A DNA stretch of 64,000 nt from Nocardioides agri (GTDB lineage Bacteria > Actinomycetota > Actinomycetes > Propionibacteriales > Nocardioidaceae), in NCBI RefSeq assembly GCF_013778305.1, contig NZ_JACEIC010000002.1:995708-1059707 (forward strand), in the 5' to 3' direction. A model generated the notes under the pieces. It did no database searches, was not told the origin of the DNA, and saw only the letters and a list, made by a program, of their open reading frames with translations. Of the stretch, positions 9,621-17,038 are shown piece by piece (positions within the stretch are counted from its first letter, which is position 1; the number at the start of each line of letters is the position of its first letter). A program made the position numbers and the translations under genes.

Positions 9621-10349
9621 ATGCCCAGCACCCTCGCGCGCCGCCGGACCGGCGCCGCCGCCCTCGTGGCGGTCGCCGCGCTGCTCCTCAGCGGGTGCTC
9701 GGCGATCAACGACCTGACGGGCAACGACGACCCGAGCGAGGCTGCGTCCGCCTCGCCGACGGCGACCGAGACCCCCTACGAGTCGCAGTTCACGCGCGAC
9801 GGCACCTTCCAGTCGCACATCAACATCGACAACATCGACTACGTCTACACGCTCTACCCGACCAAGTCGACGCCGCGCACCAACGAGTGGTACCCGAAGG
9901 GCGAGAAGTTCTTCTCGTTCACCTTCCAGGCCTACGACCTCGACCGCGAGCTGCGTGACCCCTTCAAGACCAAGCGGAAGGTCTGGCTCCAGCGGATCCG
10001 GGTCACCTCGAAGGTCATCCTCGAGGACGGCAGCACCAACACCGAGCGTCCCTACGAGCTCGACGCGGTCGCGAAGGAGATCACCTTCGACCCCGAGCCG
10101 CTCTCCAACAGGTACGGCATGCTCATCACCTCGCCCAAGGGCGCCTTCGAGCTGCGCAACCAGGCCATCCAGCCGACGTCGGAGGACACGAGGGGCATCG
10201 ACCTGATCTTCTCCTCGACCGTCTACGCGGAGGACCGGGCCGGGTCGGACCGGTACACCAAGCACGTCATCAAGCAGCGGGTGCCGATCGCGATCTTCCC
10301 GAACGACCAGCCCACCGAGGCGCAGTCGATCCCGGTGAACGCCAACTGA
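9621..10349 (+). CDS. Putative lipoprotein linked to the glycosyltransferase
   Basis: A 242-residue protein whose ATG 9621 has AGGAG 6 nt upstream. The signal peptide runs ARRRTGAAALVAVAALLLSGC, lipobox LSGC, so it should be lipidated on the outer face of the membrane. After a Ser/Thr/Ala-rich tether (30-50) comes a beta-rich domain of about 190 residues with no motif I recognise (DNIDYVYTLYPTKSTPRTNEWYPKGEKFF read in parts). It lies 32 bp downstream of the glycosyltransferase and is probably cotranscribed, so an accessory role in glycan secretion or anchoring is the simplest inference. It converges with the response regulator gene, 10 bp apart. Confidence 0.8.
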   Translation: MPSTLARRRTGAAALVAVAALLLSGCSAINDLTGNDDPSEAASASPTATETPYESQFTRDGTFQSHINIDNIDYVYTLYPTKSTPRTNEWYPKGEKFFSFTFQAYDLDRELRDPFKTKRKVWLQRIRVTSKVILEDGSTNTERPYELDAVAKEITFDPEPLSNRYGMLITSPKGAFELRNQAIQPTSEDTRGIDLIFSSTVYAEDRAGSDRYTKHVIKQRVPIAIFPNDQPTEAQSIPVNAN

Positions 10350-10359
10350 GCCGACCGGC

Positions 10360-11373
10360 TCAGACGGCCTCGGCGAGCCGGTAGCCGACGCCGCGCACGG
10401 TCTCGATGTAGCGACCGGTGCCGGCGTCGTCGCCGAGCTTGCGGCGCAGGTTGGCGATGTGGACCTCGACGGAGCGCTTGTCGGCTTCGTTGACGAAGTA
10501 GGACGTGACGTACTGCTGCCCGCGCATGGTGAGCACCAGGTCGGCCTTGCTGCGCACCCGGCGGCCGGTGCTCATCAGCGAGGCGAGCAGGTCGAACTCG
10601 GTGCGGGTCAGGTCGACGGCGGCGCCACCGACCGTGACCACCCGGGTCTCGTGGTTGAGGGCGAGGTCGTTGAACCGCATCCACCCCGTCGCCGGGTCCG
10701 CGGCGACGCCGCCGTGCTGGGCGACCGCCGGCGCCGGCGGGTGCGGCTGCTGGGCGGGCTGCTGCACCGGCGGCTGGTACGGCTCGGGCGCGGGCTGCGG
10801 GACCTGCCACCCGGGCTGCTGCACCGGCGGCTGGTAGGGCTGCGGGCTCGGCGGCGCGGGCTGCGGCGCCTGCGGAGCGGACGCGGCGACGTCGCGGGCG
10901 GCCGTGGCGGCCCAGGACTCGCCGGCGGTGCTCGGCGGGGTCTCCTCGGCGTCGCCGTCCACCCAGCCGTGCGGCGTGTCCAGCCGGGTGCGCGGGCGGC
11001 GCAGCATCGAGTCGGCGCGGGCCCGCAGCTCGCGCGGGCGGAACGGCTTCACGAGGTAGTCGTCGGCGCCGGCCTCGAAGCCCTGCACCACGTCGATCTC
11101 GTCGGCCAGCGCCGTGATCATGATCAGGTAGGTGTTGCTGAACTCGCGAAGCCGCTTGGCGACCGCGAAGCCGTCCATGCCCGGCATGTTGACGTCGAGC
11201 GTGGTGAGCAGCGGGTTGTGCTTGCGCACCGCCTCGACGCCGTCCTGGCCGTTCTCGGTGACGACCGTCCGGAAGCCGGACTGCGTCAGCACGATGTCGA
11301 TGAGGTCCCGCACATCGGGGTCGTCCTCGATGATGACCGCGACCCAGTCGGACCCCTGCTCCATGTGGCGCAT
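10360..11373 (-). CDS. OmpR-family response regulator with long Pro/Gln-rich linker
   Basis: A 337-residue protein. The receiver domain (10-128) has acidic pocket residues EDD (16-18), phosphoacceptor Asp60 (TTLDVNMPGMDG) and Lys109 (YLVKPF). The winged helix (235-337) has LTRTEFDLLASL, SVEVHIANLRRKLGDD and ETVRGVGYRL. Between them lies about 100 residues of low-complexity linker, versus 5-20 in typical OmpR proteins. It contains two copies of a 19-residue unit starting PYQPPVQQP. No histidine kinase gene is adjacent, so this is an orphan regulator in this window. It sits between the glycosyltransferase/lipoprotein pair and the GH6 gene, a reasonable candidate for controlling them. Confidence 0.92.
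   Translation of the reverse strand: MRHMEQGSDWVAVIIEDDPDVRDLIDIVLTQSGFRTVVTENGQDGVEAVRKHNPLLTTLDVNMPGMDGFAVAKRLREFSNTYLIMITALADEIDVVQGFEAGADDYLVKPFRPRELRARADSMLRRPRTRLDTPHGWVDGDAEETPPSTAGESWAATAARDVAASAPQAPQPAPPSPQPYQPPVQQPGWQVPQPAPEPYQPPVQQPAQQPHPPAPAVAQHGGVAADPATGWMRFNDLALNHETRVVTVGGAAVDLTRTEFDLLASLMSTGRRVRSKADLVLTMRGQQYVTSYFVNEADKRSVEVHIANLRRKLGDDAGTGRYIETVRGVGYRLAEAV
10756..10836. repeat. In-frame 57-bp-spaced direct repeat in the response-regulator linker
   Basis: A 24-base string is identical at 10756-10779 and 10813-10836, exactly 57 bp (19 codons) apart. It encodes the repeated YQPPVQQP unit of the linker. Such a repeat can expand or shrink by slippage without breaking the frame. 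Confidence 0.85.
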
Positions 11374-11451
11374 GCTAACAACGTGCCCAACCGGGTCCGC
11401 GCCCCGCGACTCCCCGCCGCGCCGCAGGGGTGCTCTCGGGAGCGGTCCGTC

Positions 11452-12453
11452 TCACCATCCAGACGCCAGACCGAGCTCCAGCGCCCGGTCCGCCCAGAAC
11501 TCGCCGGCGGGCGGGCCGCCGTTGCACGTCCCGTCGCTCTCGCCGGGTGGCTTCACCCAGACGAACGCGTCCTGGTGCGCCCCGACGCCGGACGTGGTCG
11601 GCTCGGTGCCGAACGCCCGGCCCGGCGGGTTGCACCAGTCCCCGGTCGAGCCGAAGCCGTTGCGGCCCGAGTCGATCACGTAGCTGGCGCCGCCCAGCAG
11701 GCCGCTGAGCGTCTCGGCGTACTGCTGCTCGTCCTCGTCGGTCTGGAAGTTCGAGACGTTGGTCGCGAAGCCGCGGACGTCCTCGACGCCGACCTCGCGC
11801 AGCAGCGGGGCGAGGTCGGCCGGCTCGACCCAGTTGGAGTGGCCGCCGTCGACGTACGTCGTGACGCCGGCGGCTGCGAAGGTGTCGACCGCGTCGGCGA
11901 TCAGGGCGACCCGCTCGGACTTGGCGTCGCACTCGAGGGCCGACGCGAGCGCGTCCGGCTCGATGACCACGGTCGCGCCCGCGGCGCTGTCGCCGGCGAC
12001 GATGCCGTCGGCGATCTCCTGGACCCACGGTCCGTACTCGTCGGCGCTCAGGCCACCCTCGGAGAACCCGCCGGTGCAGTCCCGGTCGGGGATCCCGTAG
12101 ACCACGAACGTCGGCACCTGGTCGTCCTCGCCGGCGTCCTTCACCACGCCCGTGACGAACGACCCGACCTCGCCGGCGGAGTGCTCCTCGGGGGTCAGCC
12201 AGATGCCTTGGGGCACCGAGGCCAGGCGGGAGAAGACCCGCTTCTGGTCCTCGGTGCCCTCGTTGTCCGCGACGCCGGCCGCCTGGCTCGTCTTCGACTG
12301 CGGGTCGGCGTAGCCGGTGCGGTCGGCGTAGGGGTTGACCGCCTGGGCGTCCGCCGGGGCGGCCGGCTCGTCCTCACCGGAGCAGGCGGTCAGGCCGCCG
12401 AGCGCGATGGTCAGCAGGACCGCCAGGGTGGCGGGCGGTCGGCGGAGCAGCAC
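11452..12453 (-). CDS. GH6-family glycosidase lipoprotein (endoglucanase/cellobiohydrolase-like)
   Basis: A 333-residue protein. A signal peptide with lipobox LTAC (Cys24) is followed by a short tether and a GH6 barrel. Family motifs are VVYGIPDRDCTGG (118-129), VIEPDAL with the likely general acid Asp167, TYVDGGHSNW (199-208), NVSNFQ, DSGRNG (261-266), and CNPPGRAFG (274-282), ending FVWVKPPGESDGTC. GH6 enzymes cut beta-1,4-glucans with inversion. Attachment to the membrane rather than secretion, with no carbohydrate-binding module, suggests a role in trimming or releasing the cell's own glycan. Streptomyces likewise pairs a GH6 protein (CslZ) with a GT2 synthase (CslA). Its start is 7 bp beyond the MFS stop. 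Confidence 0.88.
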   Translation of the reverse strand: MLLRRPPATLAVLLTIALGGLTACSGEDEPAAPADAQAVNPYADRTGYADPQSKTSQAAGVADNEGTEDQKRVFSRLASVPQGIWLTPEEHSAGEVGSFVTGVVKDAGEDDQVPTFVVYGIPDRDCTGGFSEGGLSADEYGPWVQEIADGIVAGDSAAGATVVIEPDALASALECDAKSERVALIADAVDTFAAAGVTTYVDGGHSNWVEPADLAPLLREVGVEDVRGFATNVSNFQTDEDEQQYAETLSGLLGGASYVIDSGRNGFGSTGDWCNPPGRAFGTEPTTSGVGAHQDAFVWVKPPGESDGTCNGGPPAGEFWADRALELGLASGW

Positions 12454-12460
12454 GCCGTCA

Positions 12461-13879
12461 TCATGCCCGACGCCCGGGAGCGAAGAGGCTCGCGACCGCC
12501 GCCACGAACACCGCGCCGGCGCCGGTCAGCAGCGCCGGACCGACCGCGCCGTCGTAGCCGGTCGGGGTGAGCTCTCCCCCGTTGCCCAGGAAGACCGCGA
12601 CCAGGACGGCGATGCCGAGGGCCACGCCGAACTCCCGGATGGTGGAGTTCGCCGAGCTCGCGATCGCGAAGTCGTCGTCGGGCAGTCCGTCGAGCACCAT
12701 CGTCGCGGCCGGGGCGAACGTCAGCCCCATGCCGACCCCGGCCATGAGCAGCGGCACGACGAAGGAGGCGTAGTCCGAGCCGTTCTCGGTGATCACCGCG
12801 AACCACACGAGCGCCGCGGTCTGCAGTGCCAGGCCGGTGAAGAGCAGGGCCCGGTAGCCCAGCCGGCCGACCAGGGCTCCGGCGATCGGCGCGACCACCA
12901 TCGGCGCCGCGGTCCACGGCAGCGTGCGGACGCCCGCCTCGAGCGGGGTGTAGCCCTGGACGACCTGAAGGTACTGCGCCAGCAGGAAGACGGCGCCGAA
13001 GATGCCGAGCGTGAACGTCAGGTAGACGATGTTGGCGACCCGGAACTTGCGGGCCGCGAAGAGCCGCAGCGGGAGCACGGCGTAGGAGCGGCCGCGGGCC
13101 CAGAGCACGTACGCCGGGAGCAGCAGCATCGCGAGGACGAGCGGGCCGAGCACGACCGGGGCGGTCCAGCCCTCGTCGTTGCCCTTCACGATCCCCCAGA
13201 TGCCGAGGAAGACCGCGCCGCCGAGCAGCAGCACGCCGACCGGGTCCAGCCGCTGCCAGGCGCCACGGGACTCGGGGATGGCGACCAGGACGAGCGGGAG
13301 GGCGACCACCGCGACCGGGACGTTCAGCCAGAAGATCGCCTGCCAGCTCACGCCCTCGACGACCGCACCGCCGATGACCGGGCCGAGCGCGACGCCGAGC
13401 CCGCTGACGCCACCCCAGATCCCGATCGCGAGCGCCCGCATGGTCGGCGGCACGGACGCGGCAAGCAGCGTGAGGGAGAGCGGCATGATCGCGGCCGCGC
13501 CGAGGCCCTGGAAGGCGCGGGCGGCGATCAGCGCCTCCGAGGACGTGCTCAGCGCCGAGGCGATCGAGGCCAGCGTGAAGACGGTGATGCCGACCAGCAT
13601 CATCCGCCGCCGGCCGAGCCGGTCGCCGAGCGTCGCGGCCGGGAGCATGAACGTCGCGAAGGTGAGCGTGTAGGCGTTCATGAACCAGGACAGCTGGCCC
13701 ACGGTCGAGCCGAGGTCGGCCTGGATCACCGGCAGCGCGCTGGTCATCACGAGGTTGTCGAGGGTGGCCATGAACATCGGGAGCGAGGCGGCCAGGACCG
13801 CGAGCCACACCGGTGCCCGGCGGGGTCGGGGAGCGGCCGCGACGGCGTCCGCGGAGCGGGGGACATCGAGAGTGGTCAT
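12461..13879 (-). CDS. MFS drug/solute exporter, DHA2 (EmrB/QacA) type
   Basis: A 472-residue protein of about 14 hydrophobic segments. Start ATG 13879 has GGAGT 5 nt upstream; an in-frame start at 13951 would overlap the shared operator and is less likely. Motifs of the DHA2 family include DNLVMTSALPVIQADLG in helix 1, LGDRLGRRRMMLVG in the first cytoplasmic loop (motif A), and GVSGLGVALGPVIGGAVV in helix 5 (motif C, typical of exporters). It is divergent from a TetR regulator with an intervening palindromic operator, the classic layout for a drug-inducible efflux pump. The substrate is not known. Confidence 0.92.
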   Translation of the reverse strand: MTTLDVPRSADAVAAAPRPRRAPVWLAVLAASLPMFMATLDNLVMTSALPVIQADLGSTVGQLSWFMNAYTLTFATFMLPAATLGDRLGRRRMMLVGITVFTLASIASALSTSSEALIAARAFQGLGAAAIMPLSLTLLAASVPPTMRALAIGIWGGVSGLGVALGPVIGGAVVEGVSWQAIFWLNVPVAVVALPLVLVAIPESRGAWQRLDPVGVLLLGGAVFLGIWGIVKGNDEGWTAPVVLGPLVLAMLLLPAYVLWARGRSYAVLPLRLFAARKFRVANIVYLTFTLGIFGAVFLLAQYLQVVQGYTPLEAGVRTLPWTAAPMVVAPIAGALVGRLGYRALLFTGLALQTAALVWFAVITENGSDYASFVVPLLMAGVGMGLTFAPAATMVLDGLPDDDFAIASSANSTIREFGVALGIAVLVAVFLGNGGELTPTGYDGAVGPALLTGAGAVFVAAVASLFAPGRRA

Positions 13880-13905
13880 CGGGACTCCAGAAGAAGGCAT
13901 CGAAT

Positions 13906-13934
13906 GATTACTAATGTGTCGACAGTAAGTAATC
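13906..13934. promoter_or_regulatory. Operator of the TetR/MFS divergent pair
   Basis: GATTACT (13906-13912) and AGTAATC (13928-13934) are perfect inverted repeats, and at the centre TGTCGACA (13917-13924) is itself a perfect palindrome. The site overlaps the -35 box of the TetR promoter and the -10 box of the MFS promoter, so one bound dimer pair could shut both. Confidence 0.75.
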
Positions 13935-13946
13935 GACTGATAACAT
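13919..13946 (+). promoter_or_regulatory. Leaderless promoter of the TetR gene
   Basis: -35 TCGACA (13919-13924), 16-bp spacer, -10 TAACAT (13941-13946), then 7 nt to ATG 13954. The -35 lies inside the palindromic operator, implying autorepression. Confidence 0.65.
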
Positions 13947-13951
13947 GTCAA
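13922..13951 (-). promoter_or_regulatory. Promoter of the MFS gene
   Basis: On the minus strand a consensus -35 TTGACA (13951-13946), 18-bp spacer and -10 TACTGT (13927-13922). The -10 falls within the operator. The start codon at 13879 leaves a leader of about 35 nt that includes its ribosome-binding site. Confidence 0.6.
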
Positions 13952-13953
13952 CC

Positions 13954-14547
13954 ATGAATGCCGAGAAGGTCACCCGGATGTCCGCCGACGACCGCCGCGA
14001 GCTGATCCTCCAGGCGGCCACCCGCGCCTTCGCCCGGGGCGGCTACCACGGCACCAGCACCGACGCGGTCGCCAAGGAGGCGGGCGTTTCGCAGCCGTAC
14101 GTCGTGCGCATGTTCGGCACCAAGCTGGACCTCTTCCTCGCCGTGTTCGAGCGGTCGACCGACCGGATCAAGACGGCCTTCGAGGAGGTGCTCGACGCTG
14201 GGCCGTTCGACCCGGGCAGCGAGGACGACAAGGCCCGGCTGGGCGCCGCGTACACCGAGCTGCTCCGCGACCGCGACTTCCTCCAGGTGCAGATGCACGG
14301 CTTCTCCTCCGGCGGCGTGCCGGAGATCGGCGCCGCCGCGCGGCGCTGCATGGGCGAGGTCTTCGCGACCGTCCGGCGCACGGGCTGGGACGACGACCAG
14401 TGCCTCCAGTTCGTGGCCTACGGGATGCTGCTCAACGTCATGCTGTCGATGGGCGCTCCCGAGCACCTCGACCCCGGCGACCCGCTGACCGCGCTGGCCA
14501 CCTGCGCCTTCGGCGACTCTCTCGAACTGCTTGAATCGAGCGCGTGA
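13954..14547 (+). CDS. TetR-family transcriptional regulator
   Basis: A 197-residue protein from ATG 13954. ATG 13945, three codons upstream, is inside the -10 box, so the later one is preferred. The N-terminal helix-turn-helix reads ILQAATRAFARGGYHGTSTDAVAKEAGVSQPYVVRMFGTK (in parts; residues 15-55), with the usual TetR Y/F-GTK end. The C-terminal ligand-binding domain is all helical. It should repress itself and the divergent MFS exporter through the 13906-13934 palindrome and release it on binding the exported compound. The stop overlaps the maf GTG start by 4 bp, so maf may be partly under the same promoter. Confidence 0.92.
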   Translation: MNAEKVTRMSADDRRELILQAATRAFARGGYHGTSTDAVAKEAGVSQPYVVRMFGTKLDLFLAVFERSTDRIKTAFEEVLDAGPFDPGSEDDKARLGAAYTELLRDRDFLQVQMHGFSSGGVPEIGAAARRCMGEVFATVRRTGWDDDQCLQFVAYGMLLNVMLSMGAPEHLDPGDPLTALATCAFGDSLELLESSA

Positions 14548-15146
14548 CCGCGCTCGTCCTCGCCTCCGCCTCCCCCGCCCGCCTGCAGACCCTGCGCAAC
14601 GCGGGCATCGAGCCGACGGTGATCGTCTCCGGCGTGGACGAGTCGCAGCTCGACGGCCTGCCGCCGGCCGAGCTCGCGCTCCAGCTCGCGGAGCTCAAGT
14701 GCGCGGCGGTCGCCGCGCAGGACGGGCTGCCGGCCGGCGCGCTGGTGCTCGGCTGCGACTCGGTGCTCGACCTCGACGGGGTCGCCCTGGGCAAGCCGGA
14801 CGACCACGCGGACGCCGTACGCCGTTGGCAGCGGATGCGTGGTCGGTCCGGGGTGCTGCGCACCGGCCACTGCCTGACCGACACCACGACCGGCCGGGTG
14901 GCGGCGGCCACCGCGTCGACGACCGTCCACTTCGCCGACCTGACCGACGACGAGGTCGCGGCCTACGTCGGCACCGGCGAGCCGCTCCACGTCGCGGGCG
15001 CCTTCACCGTCGACGGGCTCGGGGGCGCGTTCGTGACCGGCATCGACGGCGACCACCACAACGTGGTCGGCGTCAGCCTGCCGCTGCTCAGGGAGCTGGT
15101 CGCGGAGCTCGGTCACTCGTGGACGGAGCTGTGGGCTCCTCGCTGA
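14544..15146 (+). CDS. maf: Maf-like nucleoside triphosphate pyrophosphatase
   Basis: Cleaves non-canonical or excess NTPs (dTTP/UTP type or modified pyrimidines in this family) to the monophosphate and pyrophosphate. The 200 residues open with LVLASASPARLQTLRNAGI, the family's SxSxxR phosphate loop, and include LGCDSVLDLDG and KPDDHADAVRRWQRMRGRSG. The GTG start overlaps the TetR stop. Its last 59 bp overlap the end of the convergent GtrA gene. Maf lies near accE and accA3 in mycobacteria too; here TetR and the glycan block separate it from accE. Confidence 0.93.
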   Translation: MTALVLASASPARLQTLRNAGIEPTVIVSGVDESQLDGLPPAELALQLAELKCAAVAAQDGLPAGALVLGCDSVLDLDGVALGKPDDHADAVRRWQRMRGRSGVLRTGHCLTDTTTGRVAAATASTTVHFADLTDDEVAAYVGTGEPLHVAGAFTVDGLGGAFVTGIDGDHHNVVGVSLPLLRELVAELGHSWTELWAPR

Positions 15147-15672
15147 GGTCCACGGGGTCGTCCAGCGGGTCGATGTCGAGGTCGGCGAGCTCGAAGACCT
15201 GCATCGGGTGCTGCTTGAGGTCCGCCAGGTGCACCGGGCGCCGGAACACCAGCCTCCGGAAGAGGTAGAACCGCGCGACCATGCCGAGGAAGAGCCCGAT
15301 CACGTTGGCCGCGATGTTGTCGGAGTAGGGGTCGTCGAGGTCGAGGACGTGCCGGCTGATCCACAGGATCGCGATCGGGATCAGCATGGTGACCAGGTTG
15401 ATCGCCACGAACATCAGGCGGCCACCGTCGGCCGTGCGCGGCGGGCGGTCCTTGAACACCCAGGTCCGGCTGCCCCGGTAGCTGACCGCCATGCCGACGA
15501 GGTTGGCGATGACGAACGCCAGGTAGGGCTGTCCGGACAGCGGGGCGTCCCACCCGGTGTGGAAGCCGTGCACCAGGAAGTTGAAGAGCAGGACGGCGAC
15601 GAGCGTCGCCAGGCCGCCCACGGCGAGAAAGCGGTAGGCCTCGGTCCAGACCCGCTGCCACCGTCCCGCCAT
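15088..15672 (-). CDS. GtrA-family membrane protein
   Basis: A 194-residue protein with four membrane segments (about 15-35, 48-66, 88-106 and 120-138) and the GtrA signature FLAVGGLATLVAVLLFNFLVH at the start of helix 1. GtrA proteins are thought to help translocate polyprenyl-linked sugars across the membrane for cell-surface glycosylation. The final 50 residues are a hydrophilic acidic tail. ATG 15672 follows a TAGCCT box by 7 nt (leaderless). A GtrA gene also lies between purK and birA in M. tuberculosis, so it has shifted within this neighbourhood. Ends overlap maf by 59 bp. Confidence 0.88.
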   Translation of the reverse strand: MAGRWQRVWTEAYRFLAVGGLATLVAVLLFNFLVHGFHTGWDAPLSGQPYLAFVIANLVGMAVSYRGSRTWVFKDRPPRTADGGRLMFVAINLVTMLIPIAILWISRHVLDLDDPYSDNIAANVIGLFLGMVARFYLFRRLVFRRPVHLADLKQHPMQVFELADLDIDPLDDPVDLSEEPTAPSTSDRAPRPAP

Positions 15673-15679
15673 GGGGAGA

Positions 15680-15685
15680 AGGCTA
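15680..15685 (-). promoter_or_regulatory. -10 box of leaderless gtrA promoter
   Basis: TAGCCT on the minus strand, 7 nt before ATG 15672. Confidence 0.5.
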
Positions 15686-15717
15686 GCTGCAGCCGGCGCT
15701 CAGCCCGGCAGCGACGG

Positions 15718-16890
15718 TCACTCGACCGGCAGCCCCAGCCCACGCGCGATCAGCATCCGCTGCACCTCGGAGGTGCCCTCGCCGATCTCGAGCACCTTGG
15801 CGTCGCGGTAGAAGCGCGCGACGGGGTACTCCTCCATGAAGCCGTAGCCGCCGAAGACCTGGGTGGCGATCCGGGTCGCGGTGACCGCGGACTCGGTGGC
15901 GTAGAGCTTGGCGACGGCGGCGGCCTGCTTGAAGTCCTTCACCGGCGCGCCGGCATCCTTCATGGCGGCGGCCTTGTAGGTGAGCAGCCGGCTGGCGTGC
16001 AGCATCACCTCGAGGTCGGCGATCTGGAACGCGACGCCCTGCTTGCGGCCGATCGGGCCGCCGAACGTCTGCCGGTCGCCGGCGTACTCCAGGCTCATGT
16101 CGAGGCAGGCCTGGATGCAGCCGACGGCGAGCGCCGCGATCGCGACCCGCCCGTCGTCGAGGGTGGCCAGGAACTGCGCGTAGCCGCGGCCGCGCTCACC
16201 GAGCAGGTTCGCCTCCGGCACCCGCACGTCCTCGAAGGAGAGCGGGTGCGTGTCCGACGCGTGCCAGCCGAGCTTGTCGTAGGGCTTCTCGGCGGTGAAG
16301 CCGGGCGTGCCGCTCGGCACGATGATCGTGCTGATCTCGGCCTTGCCGCCCTCGCGCTCGCCGGTGCGCGCGGTGACCGTCACCAGGCTGGTGATGTCGG
16401 AGCCGGAGTTGGTGATGAACTGCTTGGCGCCGTTGACGACCCACTCGCCGTTCTCCAGGACGGCCTTCGTCCTGGTCGCGCCGGCGTCGGAGCCCGCGCC
16501 GGGCTCGGTGAGGCCGAAGCCCGCGAGCGCGTCGCCCGCGACGAGGTCGGGCAGCCAGGTCTGCCGCTGCTCGTCGGTGCCGTAGGTGAGGATCGGGTTG
16601 ATGCCGAGCCCGACGGCCGCCTCGAGCGTGATGCCCATCGACTGGTCGACGCGGCCGATCTCCTCGATCGCCACGCAGAGGCTGGTGAAGTCGCCGTCCT
16701 CGCCCGCGCCGCCGAACTCCTCCGGCGCGGTCAGCCCGAACAGGCCGAGCGCACCCATCTTGCGCACGACGTCGACCGGGAAGTGGTGGTCGCGGTCCCA
16801 CTGCGCCGCGTGCGGCGCGATCTCGGCCTCCGCGAACTCGCGGACGCTGCGGCGGAACTCCTCGTGCTCACGGCTCAGCTCGTACGTCAT
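15718..16890 (-). CDS. Acyl-CoA dehydrogenase
   Basis: FAD-dependent oxidation of acyl-CoA to trans-2-enoyl-CoA. The 390 residues are the normal length, with signatures GFGLTEPGAGSDAG (FAD/substrate), VVNGAKQFITNSG, YAGDRQTFGGPIGRKQGVAF and the C-terminal QVFGGYGFMEEYPVARFYRDAKVLEIGEGTSEVQR (read in parts), which carries the catalytic-base Glu. ATG 16890 is preferred over GTG 16899 because AAGGTG lies 7 nt upstream. It resembles FadE25 of mycobacteria, which also lies by the purK-accA3 cluster. A palindromic region separates it from the divergent accA3. Confidence 0.94.
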   Translation of the reverse strand: MTYELSREHEEFRRSVREFAEAEIAPHAAQWDRDHHFPVDVVRKMGALGLFGLTAPEEFGGAGEDGDFTSLCVAIEEIGRVDQSMGITLEAAVGLGINPILTYGTDEQRQTWLPDLVAGDALAGFGLTEPGAGSDAGATRTKAVLENGEWVVNGAKQFITNSGSDITSLVTVTARTGEREGGKAEISTIIVPSGTPGFTAEKPYDKLGWHASDTHPLSFEDVRVPEANLLGERGRGYAQFLATLDDGRVAIAALAVGCIQACLDMSLEYAGDRQTFGGPIGRKQGVAFQIADLEVMLHASRLLTYKAAAMKDAGAPVKDFKQAAAVAKLYATESAVTATRIATQVFGGYGFMEEYPVARFYRDAKVLEIGEGTSEVQRMLIARGLGLPVE

Positions 16891-16903
16891 GACCCGCACC
16901 TTA

Positions 16904-16929
16904 ACCGGTTTGGTTAGCGTTTGTTAACC
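16904..16929. promoter_or_regulatory. Palindromic elements in the acyl-CoA dehydrogenase/accA3 divergent gap
   Basis: AACCGGTT (16904-16911) is a perfect palindrome and the adjacent GGTTAGCGTTTGTTAACC (16912-16929) is an imperfect one with GGTTA/TAACC ends. It is the only AT-rich stretch between the two genes, so it probably contains promoters and a regulator site, perhaps for a TetR-type fatty-acid regulator. The regulator is not identified. Confidence 0.45.
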
Positions 16930-17038
16930 AGCGGTGCGACATGTGCCACAGCCCGCGCCAGACGTGCGGGCGATACCCTGCCCCGCGGAGATCCCTTCCT
17001 TTCCCAGACCTTCCCCACGCATGGAGCAGGAGTCGCAG

